Shown piece after piece: positions 49,805 through 57,778 of a stretch of DNA of 64,000 nt (positions are counted from its first letter, which is position 1; every line of letters starts with the position of its first letter). The stretch lies in contig NZ_JH993797.1 in the NCBI RefSeq assembly GCF_000316115.1, positions 5,987,961 through 6,051,960 on the forward strand, written 5' to 3'. Below the pieces are notes generated by a model. It saw only the letters and a program-made list of their open reading frames with translations. It made no database searches and had not been told where the DNA came from. Source of the DNA: Leptolyngbya sp. PCC 7375. GTDB lineage: Bacteria; Cyanobacteriota; Cyanobacteriia; Phormidesmidales; Phormidesmidaceae. The position numbers and the translations under genes were made by a program.

Positions 49805-49836
49805 AGAAGGGGGTGAACCCAAGTTCACCCCCTTCT
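49805..49836 (+). terminator. Intrinsic terminator after the BON-like gene
   Basis: A 14-bp perfect stem (AGAAGGGGGTGAAC/GTTCACCCCCTTCT) with a CCAA loop is followed by TTTTC and ATTTTTAT. It lies 31 bp after the stop codon and can also serve the convergent gene at 49871 because the left arm side has GAGAA and A-rich flanks. Confidence 0.88.
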
Positions 49837-49870
49837 TTTCATTTTTATCTAGGTGTTAATCTTAAAAGCT

Positions 49871-50857
49871 TTAGTGAGCTCCAGATTTTTTGCTAAACAA
49901 AACCAGAACCGTTTTGACAATTAGCTTAATGTCATAGAAGAAGCTCCAGTTTTCCTGATAGCGCAGGTCTAGCTTAATCACATCCTCAAACTTAGTGATG
50001 CTAGAGCGACCGTTAACCTGCCATTCTCCAGTCATTCCTGGCTTGACATTTAGACGTTGCCACTGGCCAACTTCATATTGCTCAATCTCATCAGGTGTGG
50101 GGGGTCTTGTACCCACAAGGCTCATATCCCCCTTGAGCACATTCCAAAATTGAGGAAACTCATCTAAGCTGGTTTTGCGAAGGAAACGCCCAATCTTAGT
50201 GATTCGGGGATCGTTTTCATTCTTAAATAGTGGGCCTTCCACCTGGTTAGAGACCTCGCTCTTACGAGATTCGGCATCCGTTACCATCGAGCGGAATTTC
50301 CAAATCTGAAACCGCTTACCTAGCCAAGAGCAGCGGGTCTGGGCAAAGAAAATAGGACCCCCATCATCCAGCTTAATAATGATTGCAACTGGTACATAAA
50401 CCAGAGCAGTCAAGAATAATCCTACAAAGGCTCCTACGATGTCTAGCGCGCGTTTTGCTTTGGAATTTACCGAAGGATGAGTTTCAGGTAAAACCTGATC
50501 TTCAGGATTGGAATCTTCCTGAGCAAGGGTAATGTCAAATACCTTATCTAATTCAGTTAATGACAGCACCATCATGACCTGGGCGGGTACATTGACCAAT
50601 CGCAGTCTGGCACCTTTAGCCGCACACAGGCGATGGCAAATCACCAAAGCGCCAATGCCACTACTGTCAATAAATCGGGTTGCCGAAAAATCCAGTGCCA
50701 ACTCAGATAAATCAGGCTGCTCGGCAAAAAGCGTCTGACACTGCTGCTTAAATGCTGTTGCTTCAGCTACTGCCATACTGATGGGCAACTGAATAGTTTG
50801 AAACTCCGATTGGACCAACGCTGACATAGGAGAGGATGTCTTAACACTATCGACCAT
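49871..50857 (-). CDS. STAS domain fused to a bacterial sugar transferase
   Basis: In this 328-residue fusion, residues 15-115 form a STAS domain (LDFSATRFIDSSGIGALVICHRLC, with the Ser-Ser-Gly of the phospho-acceptor loop). Residues 130-328 form an undecaprenyl-phosphate sugar-1-phosphate transferase of the WcaJ/PglC type: AKRALDIVGAFVGLFLTALVYVPVAIIIKLDDGGPIFFAQTRCSWLGKRFQIWKFRSM, SLDEFPQFWNVLKGDMSLVGTRP and VKPGMTGEWQVNGRS. The transferase starts exopolysaccharide or lipid-linked glycan assembly at the membrane. STAS fusion suggests partner-switch control by phosphorylation. An inner ATG (residue 11) is an alternative start. No other glycan genes are adjacent. Confidence 0.93.
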   Translation of the reverse strand: MVDSVKTSSPMSALVQSEFQTIQLPISMAVAEATAFKQQCQTLFAEQPDLSELALDFSATRFIDSSGIGALVICHRLCAAKGARLRLVNVPAQVMMVLSLTELDKVFDITLAQEDSNPEDQVLPETHPSVNSKAKRALDIVGAFVGLFLTALVYVPVAIIIKLDDGGPIFFAQTRCSWLGKRFQIWKFRSMVTDAESRKSEVSNQVEGPLFKNENDPRITKIGRFLRKTSLDEFPQFWNVLKGDMSLVGTRPPTPDEIEQYEVGQWQRLNVKPGMTGEWQVNGRSSITKFEDVIKLDLRYQENWSFFYDIKLIVKTVLVLFSKKSGAH

Positions 50858-51359
50858 AATCTAATAGCAATATTTACAACAGACTAGTAGAACAATCGGC
50901 AACTCTAGATTGCCCAAAAGTTCCATCAGACGGGTTATCTATATACTGTTCGCCTTGTTTAGCCTAACGAATAAACATCGAGTGATCACTCACGCAATTC
51001 GGCATTTACTCGGTAGCCACCCTCTGCTTTATCCAATTTTAAGTAGTAACAACAAAACCCGACTTGATAAAAGGTAGTGTCTACAAAATCAATACAAACT
51101 TGCCCTTAGATTCGGTAGTTGTCTTCACAATGGGGGTTACTTTTGCATCACAGTGGAGGACGTGTCATTACTCAGAACGTTAATAGGCCGATGTCGATAC
51201 CCATCAATACATGGTGAATCGTTAACTTTCCAGATTAAATCTGCTGCCATATCTGCAATGTTCTTGTAAAGCAGGTATTCTTGATGCTAGATACAGAGGT
51301 ATGATTGTCTTCTAGAGGCATAATCACGCCATATATAGCGTCGAGCTTGGAGTAATTCC
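50858..51359. other. 502-bp spacer, no gene seen
   Basis: This long A+T-rich divergent region precedes the GIY-YIG gene and the STAS-transferase gene. It contains only short frames. Its length hints at regulated promoters, possibly the polysaccharide one. Confidence 0.45.
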
Positions 51360-51947
51360 ATGGGCAATCGCAACCAACCCTCCCTGCTGAATGATGAGGT
51401 TCAGCGGACTGTCAGTCAGTCTCGATTCCAAAATTTACAGCCTCAAACTACCTTGGGCCATAGCGAACTCGTTGCTTGGAAATGTAAAGTTGCTACATTT
51501 CAGATGTCCGTACAGGTGACACCCATAATGGAGCAAGCTTGTTTGTTTGAAGCAGCTAGTGATCCTGGCGAGGATATCGATCCGTTTACTTTACCTCAGC
51601 AAAATACGGAATTTTGGCGCTGGCAGTTTAGTGATGTGGGGGTGGCAGCCCTCTATTTTGTCATTGATTACAAAAGTGAGTTGCTGTTGTACGTGGGCGA
51701 AACCGTCAAATCAAATCAGCGTTGGAAAGGGGAACATGACTGTAAACGCTATTTAATGAACTATCGCCATGCGCATTATCATCATGGTCTTGACAGTCAG
51801 TTAGGTATAGCGTTTTGGCGTCATGCTCCTGCTGAACGCCGCCCTCGCCAAGCGATTGAATCAGCTCTCATATATAAGTGGCGCTCGCCATTTAATAAGG
51901 AAAATTGGAAATTTTGGGGAACTCCCTTTATTGGTGAGGGTGGCTAA
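51360..51947 (+). CDS. GIY-YIG domain protein
   Basis: The 195-residue protein has a ~90-residue variable N-terminus and a GIY-YIG-type nuclease domain from about 97: ALYFVID, YVGET (111-115), R121 following a Gln-Arg pair, E167 in RQAIESALIYKWRSPFNKENW. The first Tyr pair appears as LYF and LYVGE, and the catalytic Arg and Glu are present, so it is likely active. The family cleaves DNA in repair or mobile introns. This stand-alone form has no known specificity. The gene converges with the ABC ATPase gene. Confidence 0.82.
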   Translation: MGNRNQPSLLNDEVQRTVSQSRFQNLQPQTTLGHSELVAWKCKVATFQMSVQVTPIMEQACLFEAASDPGEDIDPFTLPQQNTEFWRWQFSDVGVAALYFVIDYKSELLLYVGETVKSNQRWKGEHDCKRYLMNYRHAHYHHGLDSQLGIAFWRHAPAERRPRQAIESALIYKWRSPFNKENWKFWGTPFIGEGG

Positions 51948-51985
51948 TCTTCAGGTAAGGGGGGAGAGTTTTGATGGTGATGTTT

Positions 51986-52978
51986 TTAGTTGCGAACAAT
52001 CTCAAGCCCAATATCAAATACTCGCCCAATGACATCTTCTATGGGGGGATCGGTAACGGTTAAATCATGGACTGGCAATTGGGCTAACACTTGGGATACG
52101 GTTTTGGTCAGGTCTTCTCTACGCACTAAAAGAACAACTTTGCAACCATCGATAGACTGAATTTCACCATAGGGTTCTAAAGAGGCAGCGGGAATTTCTT
52201 GGGCAAGCTCAGCGGTCACTTCACGATAGGGTGAAAACTGCTCAATCAGACTGTTCAAAGACCCATCATAAATAAGTTGTCCTTGATAGATGAGTAAGAC
52301 GCGATCGCAAAGCGCCGTAATATCAGCCATATAATGACTGGTTAGAACAATGGTGGCCTGGTAGCGCTGGTTATAAGCCTGCAAAAATTTTCGCACCGCC
52401 ATTTGGGCATTTACATCCAGTCCCAATGTGGGCTCATCTAAAAACAACACCTGAGGATGATGTAATAGAGCGGCTAACATTTCGGCCTTCATCCGTTCTC
52501 CCAGAGATAACTTACGGACAGGCTGTGTAAGTTTATCAGTCAGGTCAAGCATCTCAGACAGTTCATGGATGCGATCGCGTAGCTCTTGGTGGGATAGCCC
52601 ATAGATCGCCCCATTAATCCGCAATGAATCTAGGGTAGGCAAATCCCAAATCAGCTGCTGCTTTTGTCCCATGACCAGAGTGATGTACTCCAAAAAAGAA
52701 CGCTGACGCTGAAAGGGGATCTGCCCAGCCACGCTTACCTGGCCAGACGATGGATAAATTAATCCGGTCAGCATTTTTAACGTCGTGGTTTTACCGGCTC
52801 CATTGGGTCCCAAAAAACCAACCACTTCCCCTGGTTCTATGGAGAACGATACATTATTGACAGCCTTGACCTGACGATATTGACGCTGGAAAAAGTGACG
52901 CAATGTTCCAGCTAGACCAGGTTGCTTAATGGCCACTGGATAGACCTTGGTTAGGTTTTTCACTTCTATAGCAGGCAT
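51986..52978 (-). CDS. ABC-2 type exporter ATP-binding protein
   Basis: The 330-residue ATPase has Walker A GPNGAGKTT at 57-65, signature LSLGE at 157-161, Walker B LFLDEP at 178-183 and switch His in TSHYMADI. The long insertion before Walker A (HFFQRQYRQVKAV) and the C-terminal ~90 residues are those of the ABC-2 group seen in viologen/daunorubicin exporters. A matching ABC-2 permease is encoded at 62688, 10 kb away on the same strand, but there is no operon link. Substrate unknown. Confidence 0.92.
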   Translation of the reverse strand: MPAIEVKNLTKVYPVAIKQPGLAGTLRHFFQRQYRQVKAVNNVSFSIEPGEVVGFLGPNGAGKTTTLKMLTGLIYPSSGQVSVAGQIPFQRQRSFLEYITLVMGQKQQLIWDLPTLDSLRINGAIYGLSHQELRDRIHELSEMLDLTDKLTQPVRKLSLGERMKAEMLAALLHHPQVLFLDEPTLGLDVNAQMAVRKFLQAYNQRYQATIVLTSHYMADITALCDRVLLIYQGQLIYDGSLNSLIEQFSPYREVTAELAQEIPAASLEPYGEIQSIDGCKVVLLVRREDLTKTVSQVLAQLPVHDLTVTDPPIEDVIGRVFDIGLEIVRN

Positions 52979-53285
52979 AGGTTCTGTAACATATTCAGTA
53001 GTAGGTTAGTAGCAATGAGTCTCCGACCGATGAATTCTGGTGTGGGCTCTTTATAATGATGCAACAACAATCTGATTTAAGCTGGCGTATTGCAGGCTGC
53101 TAGATACTTGCCGTCAGCATCGAAAGTCGATGTCGGTGTGAATACTAAGCACGACAACAGTCAACTGCATAGAAGAAAACCGATAAATCAGCGGATAGAA
53201 TACCTCAAAGCATTGAGCACCTCTTCTAACTTACGGTCAGGCGCATTAGCATCTATTTTTGATTTTTTTAAACCACTAGCCATTA

Positions 53286-53319
53286 ATAGGACAATTGAAC
53301 TACAATACATTTGTCCTAT
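53286..53319. promoter_or_regulatory. LexA operator candidate
   Basis: ATAGGACAA (53286-53294) and TTGTCCTAT (53311-53319) are exact inverted 9-bp half-sites separated by 16 bp. They end 13 bp before the lexA start codon. The position overlaps the expected leader or promoter. Autoregulation by a LexA dimer, or a stem in the mRNA, would both fit. Confidence 0.6.
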
Positions 53320-53332
53320 ACGATGTTGACCC

Positions 53333-53980
53333 ATGGCTGTCCGCAAACCCCACGGAACTGTACTCAGCTTCATCGAAGCGTACTGGCGCAAACATCAGAA
53401 CAGCCCTACGGTGAGAGAAATTACCACCGGTACAGCTCGTTCCCATGGCAGCATTCAAAACAGTCTGAAATGGTTAGAGCGAAACCAATATATTACTCGT
53501 CGCAAACGTACATCACGGGGTATTAAGGTCGTTAACTTTGAAGCTTACGACATTCCTCCCACTGAACTATCAGAGTTAGAAGGAATACCCATTCGCGGTG
53601 AAATTGCAGCCGGTTACTGCCACGAGCCTGCTACAGAAGACCATGGGTATCTCAACATTGAGTACAACGGGCGTAATCCCAACGATTACGTCCTGAAAAT
53701 TTCAGGAGACAGTATGGTGGGTGCCGGTATTCCTGATGGAGCCTATGTCGGCATTCGGCCTGTAGCTGATGATTACCAACCTGGGCCTGGTGAGATTGTT
53801 GCAGTTTATGTAGAAGGCCAAGGTGCTACCCTAAAACATTTTTTTCAAAAAGAGTCAGTGGTTGTTTTAGACGCTGCCAATCCTAAGTATGAGCCGATGA
53901 TCTTTGATCTGGATGATTGTGAGTTACGGGTGCAAGGGACTCACATTTTTACCCACTGGCAGTCAACAGCTCTTAGTTAA
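53333..53980 (+). CDS. lexA: LexA repressor/protease
   Basis: The 215-residue protein has a winged-helix DNA-binding domain (VLSFIEAYWRKHQNSPTVREI, GSIQNSLKWLE) and a Ser-Lys protease domain. The Ala-Gly cleavage site is A93-G94 (GEIAAGY), the nucleophile S127 (SGDSMVG) and the general base K168 (GATLKHFF). Thus unlike some cyanobacterial LexA proteins it keeps all residues for self-cleavage. It would repress SOS or, in cyanobacteria, also carbon- and redox-linked genes. A strong inverted repeat precedes it. Confidence 0.95.
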   Translation: MAVRKPHGTVLSFIEAYWRKHQNSPTVREITTGTARSHGSIQNSLKWLERNQYITRRKRTSRGIKVVNFEAYDIPPTELSELEGIPIRGEIAAGYCHEPATEDHGYLNIEYNGRNPNDYVLKISGDSMVGAGIPDGAYVGIRPVADDYQPGPGEIVAVYVEGQGATLKHFFQKESVVVLDAANPKYEPMIFDLDDCELRVQGTHIFTHWQSTALS

Positions 53981-54363
53981 AAGACAGGTAGGTTCACCCT
54001 AAACGATGTCTTTTTTCTAGAACTGATCGATCAATTTTGTGTCAGAAAGTACTTTTTATACTGTAATTTTTTGAAGTTATCTATCGGCAGGTGACTACTC
54101 TGTCCATAAGTTCATCCATGGGCTCCTTAATGCCGTAGATATGCATTGGTAATGCTGCGGGCCATGGCTGGAATGACCGTATAGGTGGGTTCTAACTGAC
54201 TATCAGGTAGCCACAAAAGACATGTTGCATTGTTATGAACTCCATAAGATGTGAGCAGGTTTAATCAAAAATTCTGGATTTGGTAAATTGCATGGGAATT
54301 CTATAGGTATAAGTTTCTTCGTCACTGATGCGGACTTCCCCCGGTCTGTATCCCTTTAGAACC
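53981..54363. other. About 380-bp spacer, no defended gene
   Basis: This region between lexA and a small membrane protein contains short frames only. A minus-strand frame at 54261-54446 (with YRPGEVRISDEETYTYRIPM) overlaps the gene at 54364 and could be an alternative gene or remnant. Confidence 0.35.
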
Positions 54364-54681
54364 ATGCACCCAATCTTGAAAGACTGGTTACAGAACCTTG
54401 GCTGCCTTGTCCCCCTCGGCTTTTTGGGCCTTTGCATGGCCTTCATTATGCACTGGGTATCTACAGAAACAGGCCCAGCCAGGATAGTGATTATATGGCA
54501 AGCCAGAATTCTAGAAGGTCAGTATTTCCATAAGGTCACGATGGCGGCCTTCGTTTTGCCCGCACTCATCGGCGCATGGCTAGTATATGTTAGCTTCCGT
54601 CGATTTCTGACAAGACTCGGCGTCTATGATCGGCCAACAAATGCAGGCTTCAAACGTCCCAATGAGAAGATATATCGCTGA
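54364..54681 (+). CDS. Small membrane protein with two TM segments
   Basis: The ATG at 54364 (MHPILKDWLQNLG) gives 105 residues; the frame opens at 54328 with a longer leader. Two hydrophobic segments (LVPLGFLGLCMAFIMHWV and MAAFVLPALIGAWLVYVSF) flank a short charged loop (GPARIVIIWQARILEGQYFHK). I do not recognise the family and see no strong ribosome-binding site, so the gene is uncertain. An opposing short frame overlaps its 5' part. It sits beside a region of gene decay. Confidence 0.45.
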   Translation: MHPILKDWLQNLGCLVPLGFLGLCMAFIMHWVSTETGPARIVIIWQARILEGQYFHKVTMAAFVLPALIGAWLVYVSFRRFLTRLGVYDRPTNAGFKRPNEKIYR

Positions 54682-54790
54682 TTTGACCGCACACGATTGC
54701 TGATTTAGGAGATGCACCGATCTAGATCTATGGCTATTTAAGGGTGTTTCACAACTAAAGTCATCCCGAGGATCAGCAATGCCGACTGAA

Positions 54791-55125
54791 CTAGTGGAGG
54801 GTGGCTACCATGCCTTTATCATTCTTAATATTTTCCGTTAGCCAATGATGGGTCCAAACAGGTTGATTGAATAGCTTAGCCATGGTTGTACTATCGACCG
54901 GCTTAGAGAAGAAATAGCCTTGGCTTAATTGGCAGCCAACTGTTCTCAACTGCTGTAGCTGTAGCTCTGTTTCAATGCCTTCGGCAACAATATCCATTCC
55001 TAGGGTATTTGCCAGGGTGACAATTGCTTGGAAGATACCGATAAGTCAAATGCGATAGGCTCAATAGATGTCTGACCAGATTCAATCTTGGCCATTTCCA
55101 GAATGTCATTAATCAGTTGGATCAG
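54791..55125 (-). pseudogene. Chimeric remnant of a sensor-kinase/EAL protein
   Basis: Read leftward, 55125-55039 encodes LIQLINDILEMAKIESGQTS and IEPIAFDLS, the classic dimerisation-domain end of a histidine kinase. It is joined directly to an EAL-domain C-terminal piece in another frame: FQAIVTLANTLGMDIVAEGIE, then TELQLQQLRTVGCQLSQGYF and FSKPVD, to 54791. No ATPase, receiver or EAL N-terminal parts remain. These are two fragments left after internal deletions of one or two large signalling genes. The right end overlaps the PhnD-like gene, which probably supplied its sensor part. Confidence 0.8.
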
Positions 55126-56089
55126 CATCCCAACTTTTGAGTTCTAAGGTCTCCACCAACCGATTTAATGAGTCATAATTGACTGCTGGGATGAAGCTAT
55201 CTGCTTTTAGTGCTGCTAAAGCCGAGTGATCAGCCGGTAGTCTGATGAGGGCAGCTTGCATTTGTTCAGCCAGCTGAGGATCGGTACCTGATAGGGCTGC
55301 GATGGGCCATTCAGGATACAGCTCGGTTGTGTGTGGATAAAAGAAGTCATCGTCTGCCGCATCAATAACTCGTACTTCACCTAAATCGTTAAGCAGTCCT
55401 TTATTGACCATTTTCTCTAGCTGCCCTGTGCGAATAAAGCCCACGTCGATTGTTCTATTAAGCACAGCGAGAACAATATTATCTTGGGATTTGTTTTCCA
55501 CAAAGCTGCTGAACTCTTTATAGGGGTCAAAGTCGTTTTGCAACAGGTGATAAATCTGAAATGTACATCCTGCTGCTGCTGTTTGAAAATTAACACAGGC
55601 TGCTTTTCGGCCTTTCAGGTCTTGGATAGATGTAATATCACTATCAGCATTGACGACAATCAGACCGCTAAACTGAGCACCGGTTTTAGGGCGAGTGTGG
55701 GTCACCAAGAACTCAGTGTCATAAAGTCGCTGAATCTGTACGGCAGCCAAGGGATTATTCGTCGTGAAATCTAATGCTTCTTCTGCAACCTTAGTGAACT
55801 GACTTTCTTGAGATAAGATAACCAGTTCAACAGGTCGACCAATCTCAGTTGATAGATAATTGAGCAGGGGGCCGTAGCGCTCGTTTACAGAGACCGCACT
55901 GTCAATGGCTAATACTCCAAAGTACACAGGTTCTCCGATTACAGGAGCAGCATTTTGTGTTGGTTGGGTATCCGTAATCTCCACATCCGTGGAATCAAGC
56001 ACAGGCGCACCGCAAGCTATTCCCAAGCTCAGTAAAACTAAAGGCACTGCCTGCAAACGAATACACCTGGAGAGGGTAAAGCGCATGGG
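55109..56089 (-). CDS. PhnD-like substrate-binding lipoprotein, likely a severed sensor domain
   Basis: From the ATG at 56089 (MRFTLSRCIRLQAVPLVLLSLG then IACGAP) the 326-residue protein has a lipobox Cys near residue 25 and a PhnD/SsuA-type periplasmic domain: VYFGVLAIDSAVSVNERYGPLLNYLS, LKGRKAACVNFQTAAAG, LNRTIDVGFIRTGQLE, WPIAALSGTDPQLAEQMQAALI and the end FIPAVNYDSLNRLVETLEL. The last form is the usual end of PhnD domains that precede PAS and kinase domains. It is followed within 16 bp by a kinase fragment, where the frame stops. It is best read as the sensor half of a broken kinase, possibly still exported and ligand-binding. Confidence 0.8.
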   Translation of the reverse strand, partial: PMRFTLSRCIRLQAVPLVLLSLGIACGAPVLDSTDVEITDTQPTQNAAPVIGEPVYFGVLAIDSAVSVNERYGPLLNYLSTEIGRPVELVILSQESQFTKVAEEALDFTTNNPLAAVQIQRLYDTEFLVTHTRPKTGAQFSGLIVVNADSDITSIQDLKGRKAACVNFQTAAAGCTFQIYHLLQNDFDPYKEFSSFVENKSQDNIVLAVLNRTIDVGFIRTGQLEKMVNKGLLNDLGEVRVIDAADDDFFYPHTTELYPEWPIAALSGTDPQLAEQMQAALIRLPADHSALAALKADSFIPAVNYDSLNRLVETLELKSWDADPTD

Positions 56090-56212
56090 TTGGAAATGAA
56101 TACGAACGACAGAGGTCAGCAACAAACTGAGTGATAAATCAAGCTGCCCTATTATTAATAGTGCCTCCGGCGTTTTGCAAACTAACAGGGAGGATGCGAT
56201 TAAGACCAGGGC

Positions 56213-57556
56213 TTATTTTTGAACGGTAGCTAGCACAGGTACAGACTCTAGGCGAGCAGGCCAGAGCCAGTTACAGAGGGGAACGAGGTAGAGATACACC
56301 GCAAACGGAATGAAGCCCGGACCAGCCATCAGTAATGTGGCGGGGACTAACCCCGCAATGTTCCAGGGAATCATGGGTGCCAGCACAACGGCTGTGTTCT
56401 CTAGGTCAATGGCTACTTGCTGGGCGTTATGGCCCTGTTGTTTATATTGACGTGATACCAGCTGATGGGTAAGCAAAATAGTAATGGTTTGGGTGCAGCC
56501 AAAGGCTCCTGAAAGCAGGCTAATTAAGGTTGTGCCCGCAAAGAGAGTGCGCTGTTGTTGCGCTATGCGTAACCAACGTCCTACACGGTCCAGGCTGTGG
56601 GTACTGCTCAAGAGTCCTGATAGGGCGGTTGACAATAAAACAACAGCACAAACTTTTAGCATGGGCCATAAACCGCCACCCAACAAAATAGTATCTAGTT
56701 CGGAACTAGATTCCAGTCGAAAACCCCAGAGGGTAAAGCGGAGAATATCTGTAAGAGAATAGTGTTGCAGACCGATCGCTAAGATAACGGCCACTCCCCA
56801 ACCTAGACTGATCGTAAGTTTTACATTCACGCGTATCGCTGCCAGTGCCAACACCAGTAAAGCCGGGACAAGTGTTACACCATGGAGATCAAACGTAGCT
56901 GCAATTTGTCGACTAATGTCGGACTGTTGAGAGATTTCTAATGGATAGAACCAGGAAAATACGCCATAGGTCAGTAACGTTAGTGATAGGGGCAGCAGAG
57001 ACGTTAACAGCATTTGTTTCAGATTCTGGTAAATGCGTGTGTCAGTAACTGTTGCGATCAAATGGGCGCTGGAAGAAAGCGGAGAACACCGATCGCCCAC
57101 ATAAGCTCCGGCAATAATGGCCCCAGCCACCAAATTAAGCTGGGGCATACCGCTGCTGCGGGCCATGATCATCAGGGCTAAACCAATGGTGCCAGCAGCC
57201 CCAAAGGAGGTGCCAAGTAAGGTGGATACTAATGCGGTCAAGATAAAGGCCGACAGTACAAAGTAGTGGGGGGCAATCAGCTGGGTGCCATAGTAAACCA
57301 GGGCTGGCACGGTACCCCCAGCGAGCCAGCTACTCATGAGGGCACCAATGAGTAGCAAAATGCTAAACACGGGCCAGGATTGTCTAGCTCCTTGCCAACA
57401 GAAACGTAGGAGTGTCAGTAGCCCATAGCCGCGACGTAGGTGGATCAGGATGAATAGTGCGATCGCACCTGTCAATGGCCACACTAGCGCTATTCCCTGT
57501 AGTGCACTGATCAACAGCAATGCAAATGCAGCTAACAAGCCAAATACAATATCCAT
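56213..57556 (-). CDS. NhaC family Na+/H+ antiporter
   Basis: From the ATG at 57556 (an upstream TTG adds four codons) the 447-residue protein has about 11 TM helices. The conserved GAYVGDRCSPLSSSAHLIATVT block at about 155-177, and the repeated hydrophobic segments LLLIGALMSSWLAGGTVPALVYYG and SFGAAGTIGLALMIMARSSGMP, identify NhaC. Such antiporters exchange cytoplasmic Na+ for H+ in pH and salt homeostasis. The gene is alone on its strand between a sensor remnant and a divergent glycosyltransferase gene. Confidence 0.93.
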   Translation of the reverse strand: MDIVFGLLAAFALLLISALQGIALVWPLTGAIALFILIHLRRGYGLLTLLRFCWQGARQSWPVFSILLLIGALMSSWLAGGTVPALVYYGTQLIAPHYFVLSAFILTALVSTLLGTSFGAAGTIGLALMIMARSSGMPQLNLVAGAIIAGAYVGDRCSPLSSSAHLIATVTDTRIYQNLKQMLLTSLLPLSLTLLTYGVFSWFYPLEISQQSDISRQIAATFDLHGVTLVPALLVLALAAIRVNVKLTISLGWGVAVILAIGLQHYSLTDILRFTLWGFRLESSSELDTILLGGGLWPMLKVCAVVLLSTALSGLLSSTHSLDRVGRWLRIAQQQRTLFAGTTLISLLSGAFGCTQTITILLTHQLVSRQYKQQGHNAQQVAIDLENTAVVLAPMIPWNIAGLVPATLLMAGPGFIPFAVYLYLVPLCNWLWPARLESVPVLATVQK

Positions 57557-57778
57557 AGAGGCATCCAATATTGGTTAATTTACCCATCCATTATGCGTCT
57601 GACATTTCTCAGCTTTGCCAGGCGCTAACGGATTTTTTGCGCAATTGGAGAATTTTTAGATAGATTTATTTCCTTAAATCAGCAACCGCTAAGCTTTTTC
57701 CCAGCTTATTCATAATTTCGATAGCTATAATGCCTCTGCTAATCGTTTAGCCCGCCTAACGACATAATCCTTGAATAC

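Noticed and set aside
54261..54446. 61-codon minus-strand protein (contains YRPGEVRISDEETYTYRIPM)
   Set aside because: The composition is plausible, but it overlaps the membrane protein gene and I know no homologue; kept only as an alternative.
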